In this document: positions 1 through 5,453 of the stretch, piece after piece
How positions within the stretch are numbered: position 1 is the stretch's first letter
Layout of the letters: each line of letters begins with the position of its first letter
From: DATEVL01 sp964448245
GTDB taxonomy: Bacteria; Chloroflexota; Anaerolineae; Anaerolineales; E44-bin32
NCBI GenBank assembly: GCA_964448245.1
Contig: CAYUWF010000120.1
Coordinates: 1 to 6,503 of the forward strand
Length of the DNA: 6,503 nt
Direction of reading: 5' to 3'
Translations under genes and position numbers: made by a program
Notes under the pieces: generated by a model
The model's database searches: none
What the model saw: only the letters and a program-made list of their open reading frames with translations
What the model was told of the DNA's origin: nothing

Positions 1-5
1 GGAGC

Positions 6-34
6 TTGACCGGCCGCTGACTCCGGGCTAGACT
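6..34 (+). promoter_or_regulatory. Sigma70-type promoter of the thiamin operon
   Basis: A TTGACC -35 element (6-11) matches the consensus at five of six positions. It is separated by 17 bp from a TAGACT -10 element (29-34) that matches at four of six. Transcription would start near 40-42, about a dozen bases before the first conserved base of the TPP aptamer, which is the expected place. The element sits almost at the left window edge, so anything further upstream cannot be judged. The assignment rests on motif match, spacing and position only. Confidence 0.6.
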
Positions 35-53
35 AGATCACGACAAGAAGAAC

Positions 54-139
54 GGGGAGCCCGAGGCCTCGGGCTGAGAGGAGGGCAGGCCGCCCTCGAC
101 CCGCGGAACCTGATCCGGGTAATGCCGGCGTAGGGATGG
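54..139 (+). promoter_or_regulatory. TPP riboswitch aptamer (THI element)
   Basis: The conserved TPP aptamer blocks occur in order. GGGGAGCC (54-61) opens P2, whose stem is the perfect palindrome 58-75. The CTGAGA pyrimidine-sensing loop follows at 74-79. An optional extra hairpin (P3a-like) is formed by GAGGGC (81-86) and GCCCTC (92-97). GAACCTGAT (106-114) and a CCGG / CCGG helix (115-118 with 125-128) enclose the GTAATG loop, and GCGTAGGGA (128-136) closes the aptamer. In this family bound thiamin pyrophosphate folds the aptamer and represses downstream genes. The next genes are a thiamin pyrophosphokinase and a ThiXYZ-type importer, which fits exactly. One oddity is that I cannot find a convincing closing helix P1 between the bases before 54 and those after 136. 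Confidence 0.95.
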
Positions 140-165
140 CGGCCATCGGACTTCGCGACATCCAG

Positions 166-187
166 CCACTCCCTGCGCAGGGAGTGG
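166..187 (+). promoter_or_regulatory. Expression platform: hairpin hiding the thiN ribosome site
   Basis: CCACTCCCTGC (166-176) and GCAGGGAGTGG (177-187) are perfect reverse complements, so the RNA can form an 8-9 bp GC-rich hairpin. Its 3' arm contains AGGGAG (179-184), the only Shine-Dalgarno-like sequence before the thiN ATG at 195. The hairpin would therefore hide the ribosome site. The bases after it are TTTCGTT, which is a short and interrupted U-run, so intrinsic termination is also possible. The 5' arm CCACTCCCT (166-174) can pair instead with AGGGATGG (132-139) at the aptamer 3' edge, with only C169 bulged. That gives a ready anti-sequestor. The mechanism is inferred from these complementarities. 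Confidence 0.8.
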
Positions 188-194
188 TTTCGTT

Positions 195-884
195 ATGGCC
201 GATCGACTGGCCGTCATCCTCGCCAACGGGGACCTGGTGGAACCGCCGCTCCTGCGGGCGCGGCTTGAGTCGGTGCGTGCCGATTTCGTCGTGGCCGCCG
301 ACGGCGGCGCCCGCCATGCTGCCGCGCTCGGCCTGCGGATCGACCGTCTCGTCGGGGATTTCGATTCGCTCTCGCCCGCCGCACGCGAGGACCTTGCCCG
401 GGCCGGCACCCTTCTCGTCCGGCGCCCGACGGGCAAGGATGAAACCGACCTCGAGCTGGCACTGCTCCACGCGCTCGAGGCCGGTGCCACGCAAGCCGTC
501 GTCCTGGGCGCGACCGGCGGTCGACTGGATATGACCCTGGCCAATGTCCAGCTGCTCTTTCATCCGGCCCTGCGGGGCGTATCCGTCCGGCTATGGGTCG
601 GGCCGGAGACGGCCTATCTCGTGACCCCTCCCGGCGGCGAGATCCTCGGCGACGTTGGCGACCGGATCAGTTTGATTCCTCTCGGCGGCGAGGCACGCAA
701 TGTGAAAACGTACAGGCTGTCCTTCCCCCTCAACGGCGAGACCCTCGCCGTCGGCCCGGCACGGGGCGTCAGCAATCAAGTGGCCCTGCCTGGCCCGCGC
801 GTCGAGCTCGCCTCGGGTGCCCTGCTCGTCGTCCACATGCCTCGGGAGGAGCTTCCCGGAAGCTCCAAGCTTCCGGGAAGCTGA
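195..884 (+). CDS. thiN: Thiamin pyrophosphokinase
   Basis: This 229-residue cytoplasmic enzyme should transfer pyrophosphate from ATP to thiamin to make TPP. The family landmarks are present in order: ANGD (residues 10-13), DGG (36-38), GDFDS (54-58), KDETDLELAL (81-90), GATGGRLD (105-112) and a late GVSNQ (191-195) in the C-terminal thiamin-binding domain. The aspartates and the GGR-D segment are those that bind Mg-ATP in this family. The usual His after GGRLD is Met113 here, a mild departure. The ATG at 195 places ANGD near the N-terminus as expected, with AGGGAG 10 nt upstream inside the riboswitch hairpin. The last eleven or so residues (ELPGSSKLPGS) look like an added tail, because they are encoded by an inverted repeat. 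It is the first gene of the TPP-controlled operon. Some lineages use the symbol tpk or tnr3-like for this family. Confidence 0.95.
   Translation: MADRLAVILANGDLVEPPLLRARLESVRADFVVAADGGARHAAALGLRIDRLVGDFDSLSPAAREDLARAGTLLVRRPTGKDETDLELALLHALEAGATQAVVLGATGGRLDMTLANVQLLFHPALRGVSVRLWVGPETAYLVTPPGGEILGDVGDRISLIPLGGEARNVKTYRLSFPLNGETLAVGPARGVSNQVALPGPRVELASGALLVVHMPREELPGSSKLPGS
850..882 (+). repeat. Perfect 15-bp inverted repeat at the thiN stop codon
   Basis: AGCTTCCCGGAAGCT (850-864) and AGCTTCCGGGAAGCT (868-882) are exact reverse complements separated by three bases (CCA). Each arm is itself palindromic about its central base, so small hairpins or a single 15-bp hairpin can form. It spans the last codons of thiN and touches its TGA (882-884), and it adds the peptide repeat LPGSSKLPGS. 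No U-run follows, so it is a poor intrinsic terminator. It could instead protect or process the mRNA between thiN and thiX, or be a small dispersed repeat. Confidence 0.85.
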
Positions 885-906
885 TTCGGGCCGGAGGCCT
901 GAGCGC

Positions 907-1737
907 ATGTCGGAGACAGAACGTCCCAACCGGCGCGGCCAGCGCCGCAACGCGCTACTCGGGGAGGTGCTGCCTCCGCTGGCCGTGCTGATCCTCGTCG
1001 TCGCGGCGTGGGCGCTCGTCTCGGCCCGCAGCGGCCTGTCGGCCTTCATCCTTCCCTCGCCGGCGGAGGTCGCCCGCGCCGGCTGGGAAACGCGCGGTCT
1101 GCTGCTGCCGGCGCTCCGTACGACATTGCTCGAAACGGGCCTCGGCCTGATCATCTCGATCGGGTTGGGCGCGGCCATCGCCGCCGCCATCGACCTCTCG
1201 CCGGTCATCCGCCGCGCCGTGTACCCGCTGCTCGTCGCCTCGCAGACGGTGCAGATCCTGGCGATCGCCCCTCTGCTCATCATCTGGTTCGGTTTCGGAC
1301 TGACGTCGAAGGTCCTCATCGTCGTGCTGATCTGCTTCTTCCCGCTGACGCTCAGCATGGCCGACGGCCTGGCTTCGGCCGATCCCGATCTGGTGGCCCT
1401 CTTCCGCGCCATGGGCGCCAGGCGGGGGCAGATCTGGCGCATGGTCCGCCTGCCCTCCGCTCTGCCGGCCTTTTTCTCCGGCCTGCGGATCGCCGTCACC
1501 TACAGCGTCGTCGGAGCCACGATCGGCGAATGGGTGGGCGGGACCGAGGGGCTCGGGCTCTACCTATTGCGCTCGAAGAACGCGCTGGCGACCGACCAGG
1601 TCTTCGTCGCTATCCTGATTACGTCGGCCGTCAGCATCGGGTTGTTCTTGCTGGTTACCCTGCTCGAGCGGCTGGCGCTGCCCTGGTATCACACGCGCCA
1701 GCGGGCCGAGCAGTGGGAGGAGACGGGCATTTTCTAG
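907..1737 (+). CDS. thiX: ABC transporter permease, ThiX/SsuC/TauC type
   Basis: This 276-residue inner-membrane protein should form the channel of an ABC importer, probably as a homodimer with the ATPase encoded downstream. Six hydrophobic spans are visible at about residues 21-40, 76-97, 107-128, 134-152, 187-209 and 233-254. Between the fourth and fifth lies the cytoplasmic EAA loop, centred on LFRAMGARRGQIWRMVRLP (165-183), which docks to the ATPase. The LPSPAEV segment near residue 50 is typical of the nitrate/sulfonate/taurine/HMP permease subfamily. I chose the ATG at 907 because GGAGG (893-897) lies 9 nt upstream and the N-terminus then has the usual length. In-frame starts further upstream would overlap thiN. 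The gap to thiN is 22 nt. The family is clear, but the ThiX name depends on the riboswitch and on thiY. Confidence 0.9.
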   Translation: MSETERPNRRGQRRNALLGEVLPPLAVLILVVAAWALVSARSGLSAFILPSPAEVARAGWETRGLLLPALRTTLLETGLGLIISIGLGAAIAAAIDLSPVIRRAVYPLLVASQTVQILAIAPLLIIWFGFGLTSKVLIVVLICFFPLTLSMADGLASADPDLVALFRAMGARRGQIWRMVRLPSALPAFFSGLRIAVTYSVVGATIGEWVGGTEGLGLYLLRSKNALATDQVFVAILITSAVSIGLFLLVTLLERLALPWYHTRQRAEQWEETGIF

Positions 1738-1780
1738 CAAACACGCCAGTCTCCCATTCAGGCCTCGGGGAGAGAGGCGG

Positions 1781-1808
1781 AGATTAGAGATTGGCGATTG
1801 GAGATTGT
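1781..1808 (+). repeat. Four-unit heptanucleotide tandem repeat
   Basis: Four 7-base units run without gaps: AGATTAG (1781-1787), AGATTGG (1788-1794), CGATTGG (1795-1801) and AGATTGT (1802-1808), consensus AGATTGG. They lie in the 105-nt gap between thiX and thiY (1738-1842), otherwise without an obvious feature apart from the thiY ribosome site. Short heptamer arrays of this kind are found scattered in intergenic DNA of several bacterial groups; whether this one is part of a genome-wide family cannot be seen from one window. Confidence 0.8.
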
Positions 1809-1842
1809 CACCAGTCGCCGGTGACCGATGGAGGGATGTCGG

Positions 1843-2817
1843 ATGCGTCGTCACGCAATACTCGTACTGGCTCTGTTCGTGGCAGCTTGCACGCCCGCGC
1901 TAGCGACCGGACCCGTCGCCCGGCCGGTGACGCTGATGCTCGACTGGGTGCCCAACACCAATCACACCGGCCTGTTCGTGGCCCGGCACGAGGGCTATTT
2001 CGCCGAGGAGGGCCTGCAGGTGGACATCGTTCAGCCCGGCGAAGTCTACGCCGAGCTGGCCGTCGCCGGGGGTGCCGCCGAATTCGGCGTCAGCTTCCAG
2101 GAACAGGTCACGCTCGCCCGGGCCGATGGCGTGCCGCTGGTCTCAATCGCCGCCATCCTGCAGCACAACACCTCGGCCTTTGCCGCGCGCGCCGGGTTGG
2201 GCGCGGACTCGCCAGCCGGCTGGGAGGGCTTGCGCTACGGGTCGTTCGGAAGCCCCTTCGAGCGCCCGACGGTCGCCGGACTGATGGGCTGCGACGGTGG
2301 CGATGTCGACCGCGTGGAGTGGATCGAGACCGGTTTCACCGATCCGCTGTCCTTGCTCGAGCAGGGTCAGATCGACCTGGCCTGGATTTTCTACGGCTGG
2401 CAGGGGATCCAAGCGGAGCAGCTTGGGGTCGATCTGGACCTGGTGATGATGCAGGACCACTTCGCTTGCATCCCGGATTATTACACCCCGGTCCTGATCA
2501 CGAGCGAGGCGGTGCTGACCGAGCGACCCGAGCTCGCCCCGGACTTCCTGCGCGCCGTCGCCCGCGGCTATGCGTTCGCCGCCGAGCATCCGGACGAGGC
2601 GGCCGAGATCCTGCTGGCGGCCGCACCCGAACTCGACCGGGACGTCGTCCTCGCCAGCCAGCGCTGGGTTTCACCGCGCTACCAGGCCGAGGCCCCGCGC
2701 TGGGGCGAGCAGGCCGCCGAGCGGTGGCAGGCCTACGCCGACTGGATGACGGCCGAGGGGATTCTGTCGAAGACATTCGACGCGGCGCAGGCCTTCTCCA
2801 ACGAGTACCTGCCGTGA
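1843..2817 (+). CDS. thiY: Lipoprotein substrate-binding protein, NMT1/THI5-like (ThiY type)
   Basis: This 324-residue protein captures the substrate outside the membrane for the ThiX/ThiZ importer. It begins with a charged start and hydrophobic stretch (MRRHAILVLALFVAAC), a lipoprotein signal with a VAAC lipobox and Cys16 as the lipidated residue. The mature part opens with LDWVPNTNHTG (33-43), the hallmark of the NMT1/THI5 family, followed by a type II periplasmic-binding fold. Other family segments are AEFGVS (79-84), DLAWIFYGWQG (178-188) and PDYYTPVLITSE (211-222). I chose the ATG at 1843 over the one at 1828 because GGAGGG (1830-1835) sits 7 nt before it and the signal peptide then has a normal N-region. 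Known relatives bind formylaminopyrimidine or HMP precursors, and Chloroflexota have related riboflavin binders (RibY). The TPP riboswitch argues for a thiamin-pathway ligand. Confidence 0.9.
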   Translation: MRRHAILVLALFVAACTPALATGPVARPVTLMLDWVPNTNHTGLFVARHEGYFAEEGLQVDIVQPGEVYAELAVAGGAAEFGVSFQEQVTLARADGVPLVSIAAILQHNTSAFAARAGLGADSPAGWEGLRYGSFGSPFERPTVAGLMGCDGGDVDRVEWIETGFTDPLSLLEQGQIDLAWIFYGWQGIQAEQLGVDLDLVMMQDHFACIPDYYTPVLITSEAVLTERPELAPDFLRAVARGYAFAAEHPDEAAEILLAAAPELDRDVVLASQRWVSPRYQAEAPRWGEQAAERWQAYADWMTAEGILSKTFDAAQAFSNEYLP

Positions 2818-3638
2818 CCGGCGACCCGTCTGCGCCCGGCCAGCTCGAACTGCGCCACGTCCACATGGCCTTTCATACGGACGGGCAGCCCTTCCAGGCG
2901 TTGGAGGACATCTCCTTCACCGTCGCGCCGCGCGAGTTCGTCGCCATCGTCGGGCCGTCGGGCGGCGGGAAGAGCACGTTGTTCAACCTGATCGTCGGGC
3001 TGCTGCAGCCGGAGTCGGGGGAGATCCGTCTCGACGGAACCATCGCCACGGATCGTCTCGGCCGCTTCGGCTACATGCCCCAGCGCGATCTGCTCCTGCC
3101 ATGGCGCGACATCCTCGGGAACGTCACCGTCCCGCTCGAAGTGCGGGGCGTCCCCGAGGCCGAGGCCCGTCGACAGGCGCTGGAGCTGATGCCGCTCTTC
3201 GGGCTGGAAGGTTTCGAACGCGCCTGGCCGGCCGCTCTTTCCGGTGGGATGCGTCAGCGGGCGGCGCTCCTTCGAACGATCCTGAGCGACAGCAGGATGC
3301 TGCTGCTCGACGAGCCCTTTGGGGCTCTGGATGCGCTCACGCGCCGCGAAATGCAGGACTGGCTGCTCGGCCTGTGGACGCGGCTGCGCCCGACGGTGCT
3401 GTTCATCACCCACGACGTCGACGAGGCCGTTTACCTGGCCGACCGCGTCCTGGTGCTGAGTCCCCGTCCGGCCCGGGTCCTGCTGCAGCTGGATATCACC
3501 CTGCCCCGCCCGCGCCATCAGGGGATGGTCGCCTTGCCCGCGTTCGGGGAACACCTGGCGGAACTGCTGCAGGCGCTGGGGGTCAACTCGCCGTCGACGC
3601 CCGACTTTCCGCCGGACCGCCAGCCGGCGGCCGCGTGA
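2814..3638 (+). CDS. thiZ: ABC transporter ATP-binding protein, ThiZ/SsuB/TauB type
   Basis: This 274-residue cytoplasmic ATPase powers the importer. All nucleotide-binding motifs are intact: Walker A GPSGGGKST (47-55), Q-loop around Gln90 (YMPQRDLLLPW), signature LSGGMRQR (142-149), Walker B MLLLDEPFGALD (162-173) and H-loop His200 in FITHD. The Q-loop segment with DLLLPW is typical of the nitrate/taurine/HMP subfamily. The start is a GTG at 2814 that overlaps the thiY stop as GTGA, a standard arrangement for translational coupling; no good independent ribosome site is present. The reading frame is open much further upstream, across thiY, but that stretch has no protein-like content. A proline-rich tail of about 15 residues ends the protein. 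Confidence 0.93.
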   Translation: MTGDPSAPGQLELRHVHMAFHTDGQPFQALEDISFTVAPREFVAIVGPSGGGKSTLFNLIVGLLQPESGEIRLDGTIATDRLGRFGYMPQRDLLLPWRDILGNVTVPLEVRGVPEAEARRQALELMPLFGLEGFERAWPAALSGGMRQRAALLRTILSDSRMLLLDEPFGALDALTRREMQDWLLGLWTRLRPTVLFITHDVDEAVYLADRVLVLSPRPARVLLQLDITLPRPRHQGMVALPAFGEHLAELLQALGVNSPSTPDFPPDRQPAAA

Positions 3639-3646
3639 GGTCGCGG

Positions 3647-3660
3647 TAGACTCGTCGGCG
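3647..3660 (+). promoter_or_regulatory. Possible leaderless promoter of the DUF402 gene
   Basis: TAGACT (3647-3652) is identical to the -10 element of the thiamin operon promoter. The GTG start lies 7 nt after it, at 3660, so transcription could begin on the start codon itself. There is no Shine-Dalgarno before this GTG, which agrees with a leaderless transcript. No -35 element is recognisable at the right distance. Readthrough from the thiamin operon, whose last stop is only 21 nt upstream, is the alternative. Confidence 0.4.
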
Positions 3661-4163
3661 TGACTCATCCGGGCGCAGCGCTGACGATTCACAAAGTCAA
3701 CATGGACGGGCGCGAGATATGGCGATGGCAGGGCGTGGTCCGCCGCCGCGACGCCACCTCGATCCAGGTCGAGGCACGTTTCAACGCCCCCCAGGTCGAT
3801 CGTTTCGGCCTGGCCTTTCGCCGCGGCGATCGGATTCTCGAGACCTACTTCACCGATCGTTGGTACAACGTCTTCGCCGTCTATGACGTCGCCACAGACC
3901 GGCTCAAGGGCTGGTACTGCAATGTTTCCCGGCCGGCGCGCCTGCAAGACAGCGAAGTCACCTGGGTGGATCTGGCGCTGGATGTCGTCGTGCTTCCCGA
4001 TGGACGGGCGGCCGTCCTCGACGAAGAGGAATTTGCCGCCCTGCCTCTCTCGGATGACGAGCGCCGGGCCGCACGGCAGGCCGTCGAAGAGCTTCTGCGC
4101 AACGCCGAGGCCGGCTCCGGGCCCTTCCCATCCGTCCGGGAGGGACCTGCCAGGACGACCTAG
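3660..4163 (+). CDS. DUF402 family protein (probable nucleoside phosphate hydrolase fold)
   Basis: This 167-residue soluble protein carries the DUF402 pattern: LTIHKVN near the start (8-14), RFN (40-42), the aromatic strand ETYFTDRWYNVFAVYD (61-76), LKGWYCNVSRPA (82-93), the paired acids in WVDLALD (102-108), VLPDG (111-115) and a C-terminal helix after VLDEEEFAAL. Characterised relatives, such as FomD and the staphylococcal nucleoside tri- and diphosphatase, use the conserved acidic residues and Lys to bind divalent metal and hydrolyse phosphoanhydrides. That suggests a similar reaction here but does not fix the substrate. The GTG start is preferred to the ATG at 3702 because the IHK segment ahead of that ATG is conserved in the family. 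It lies 21 nt after thiZ on the same strand. A functional link to thiamin is not evident from the protein itself. Confidence 0.85.
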   Translation: MTHPGAALTIHKVNMDGREIWRWQGVVRRRDATSIQVEARFNAPQVDRFGLAFRRGDRILETYFTDRWYNVFAVYDVATDRLKGWYCNVSRPARLQDSEVTWVDLALDVVVLPDGRAAVLDEEEFAALPLSDDERRAARQAVEELLRNAEAGSGPFPSVREGPARTT

Positions 4164-4188
4164 GCCGCGCGCTCCGTTCGCAGGTCCC
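4142..4188 (+). repeat. 9-bp inverted repeat over the DUF402 stop codon
   Basis: GGGACCTGC (4142-4150) and GCAGGTCCC (4180-4188) are exact reverse complements with 29 nt between them, enclosing the TAG at 4161-4163. It lies immediately before the stronger hairpin at 4206-4234, so the two may act together in 3'-end formation. The long loop makes it a weak structure on its own. Confidence 0.4.
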
Positions 4189-4205
4189 CCGAGGAGCAAA
4201 CGCGG

Positions 4206-4234
4206 CCGCGGCCGTCCCCGAGGGACGGCCGCGG
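4206..4234. terminator. Hairpin terminator between convergent genes
   Basis: CCGCGGCCGTCCC (4206-4218) and GGGACGGCCGCGG (4222-4234) form a perfect 13-bp, very GC-rich stem with a 3-nt loop. It lies in the 99-nt gap (4164-4262) between the DUF402 gene and the convergent small membrane-protein gene, where a bidirectional terminator is expected. The U-run is poor on both strands: TGTT on the plus strand, and a short TTT about five bases on for the minus strand. Termination efficiency is therefore uncertain, but position and stem strength support the call. Confidence 0.75.
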
Positions 4235-4262
4235 TGTTCCCCTGGGCGAAATGAGGTTTGCG

Positions 4263-4445
4263 CTACATCATCGCGGCGGCCAACCTGGCCGAGGACCCAA
4301 GTAAGCGAAGGACATCGTCGCCATACAGATAGCCGCCCAAGCTCAGGCAAAGGCTGCATAGGCAGCAGAAGACGACGACGGCGACGATGATGACTAACCA
4401 GTTGCGCGACTTCGGCGGCTCTTCCGTAGTGGTCGGAACGCTCAT
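4263..4445 (-). CDS. Small cysteine-rich single-span membrane protein
   Basis: This 60-residue protein is not one I recognise. It has a polar, Pro/Thr/Glu-rich N-terminal tail (residues 1-14), then a hydrophobic span at about 16-40 containing four cysteines in the pattern CCLCSLC, then GGYLYGDD and a short amphipathic end. It is the last gene of the minus-strand membrane cluster, 48 nt after the DUF4190 gene. The start at 4445 is supported by a purine-rich GGAGGAGAAGG just upstream on the minus strand. The intramembrane cysteines might bind metal or be acylated, but nothing in the sequence proves this. The gene could be a degenerate copy of a larger family, yet the good ribosome site and the terminator beyond it favour a real gene. 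Confidence 0.65.
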   Translation of the reverse strand: MSVPTTTEEPPKSRNWLVIIVAVVVFCCLCSLCLSLGGYLYGDDVLRLLGSSARLAAAMM

Positions 4446-4493
4446 CCTTCTCCTCCTCGCTCGGCGATCGGTCGGGTGCGCGGTGCGTCAGTC

Positions 4494-4844
4494 CTAGGCC
4501 AGCCAGGCCAGAGGCGCCAGCAGGCCGGACCCCGCGTTGATGGACTGGAAGATTCCCAGCGGCAGCAGCACGAAGGTCAGGCAGGCGATGCAGATCCCGA
4601 TCAGGCCCAGGCCGACCCCGATCCAGCCCATGATCATGCCGGCTGTGGCCATGCCGCTGCCGGTCTCGGCTCCACTGCTGGCGGCCATTTCCTTGCGGGC
4701 GATGTTGCTGGTGATGACGGCGGCGATGCTCCCCAGGAAGGGGAATAGCGTCAGGCCGAGGATCCCGGCAATGAGGCTGACCAGCGCCATAGTGTTGGTC
4801 TTGGTCCCGGGTGTCGTCTGTGGTGCAGGTGAGGCTACGGTCAT
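4494..4844 (-). CDS. DUF4190-type two-span membrane protein
   Basis: This 116-residue protein has a Pro/Thr-rich cytoplasmic tail (1-17), a long hydrophobic segment (about 19-48), a polar hinge NIARKEMAASSGAETGSG (47-64), and a second hydrophobic segment starting with MATAGMIMGWIGVGLGLIG (65-83) and continuing to about 97. The basic hinge followed by a G-A-G-x-x-G-rich second span is the DUF4190 pattern. Members are small integral membrane proteins of unknown function, often next to other envelope proteins. The ATG at 4844 is preceded by AGGAGG at 6-7 nt on the minus strand. The frame stays open upstream of this start, across the DUF4126 gene, but that stretch has no plausible protein content. 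The gap to DUF4126 is 23 nt, so co-transcription is likely. Confidence 0.8.
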   Translation of the reverse strand: MTVASPAPQTTPGTKTNTMALVSLIAGILGLTLFPFLGSIAAVITSNIARKEMAASSGAETGSGMATAGMIMGWIGVGLGLIGICIACLTFVLLPLGIFQSINAGSGLLAPLAWLA

Positions 4845-4867
4845 GGTTGTCCTCCTCAGGACAGGAA

Positions 4868-5443
4868 TCAGGTGGAACTTCTCGGCATGGCGTTCGCCCG
4901 GCGCCACAGCCACCAGACGAACAGCGAAGTGATCACGATGACGATGGCCGCGATCACGACCGGCACGACGATGGCCGCGATCGAGAGGAAGACCGCCGCC
5001 ACATCCTCGGCCAGGCTGACCGGGATGTTTCCCAGTCCGCCAGTGGTCGCCGTCACGGCCGGCCGGACGGCGGCCGCCTTCACCGTGTGCACACCGCCGG
5101 CGACCAGCAAGCCAGCGATCATCGCCACGATCGGGTGAACGCCACCGGCGGCTCCGGTGCTGGCGGCGAAGAGGATGGCACCCGCCGCCGGCCGCACGAA
5201 CGTTTGGATGACATCGTTGACATGATTCACCGCCGGCGCCTTGTCGGCGAAGAACTCGATCAGGGTCAGCACCCCCAGGGCGCCGATCACCCACCAGCTC
5301 GTCAGCGCATCCCACGGCGAGCTCAGGGTGAACCAGGTGGTGAAGCGACCGAGCAGCGCCACGATCAGCAACGGGATATACGCGTTGAGACCGGCGCTGG
5401 CCGCCAGACCGAAAGCCGTCAAGAGACCGCTTGCCACATCCAT
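4868..5443 (-). CDS. DUF4126 family membrane protein
   Basis: This 191-residue multi-span membrane protein opens with a glycine/alanine-rich segment containing FGLAASAGLNAYIPLL (11-26), the DUF4126 signature. It continues with IEFFADKAPAVNHVNDVIQ (62-80), then TFVRPAAGA (81-89), hydrophobic spans at about 88-118 and 150-180, and the conserved TGGLGN plus SLAED segments (134-139 and 143-147). Four to five membrane spans are likely. The acids and Asn/Lys in the ADKAP-NHVND region are conserved in the family, but no activity is known to me. The start at 5443 has AGGAGG 6 nt upstream. Only 10 nt separate it from the DUF2085 stop, and that gap holds its ribosome site, so the two are translated from one mRNA. 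Confidence 0.85.
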   Translation of the reverse strand: MDVASGLLTAFGLAASAGLNAYIPLLIVALLGRFTTWFTLSSPWDALTSWWVIGALGVLTLIEFFADKAPAVNHVNDVIQTFVRPAAGAILFAASTGAAGGVHPIVAMIAGLLVAGGVHTVKAAAVRPAVTATTGGLGNIPVSLAEDVAAVFLSIAAIVVPVVIAAIVIVITSLFVWWLWRRANAMPRSST

Positions 5444-5453
5444 GCTATTCCTC

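Noticed and set aside
136..534. 132-residue plus-strand open frame starting at the end of the riboswitch
   Set aside because: It begins inside the aptamer edge, overlaps thiN in another frame and has no ribosome site or recognisable content.
817..906. Upstream in-frame start extending ThiX by 30 residues
   Set aside because: It would overlap thiN and the inverted repeat. The ATG at 907 has GGAGG at proper spacing and gives the normal family N-terminus.
591..1499. 302-residue open frame on the minus strand across thiN and thiX
   Set aside because: It is rich in Arg, Ser and Ala with no hydrophobic or catalytic pattern, and it mirrors codons of two convincing plus-strand genes.
1791..2813. 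Long open frame ahead of thiZ, allowing a 615-residue protein
   Set aside because: This part overlaps thiY in another frame and reads as arginine/glycine-rich low-complexity sequence typical of GC-rich shadows. The ATPase domain begins right after the GTG at 2814.
2733..4199. 488-residue open frame on the minus strand
   Set aside because: It lies antisense to thiZ and the DUF402 gene, both with clear family motifs, and shows no recognisable domain.
4845..5315. N-terminal extension of the DUF4190 protein to 273 residues
   Set aside because: The extension is a frame shadow of the DUF4126 gene; AGGAGG directly precedes the ATG at 4844.
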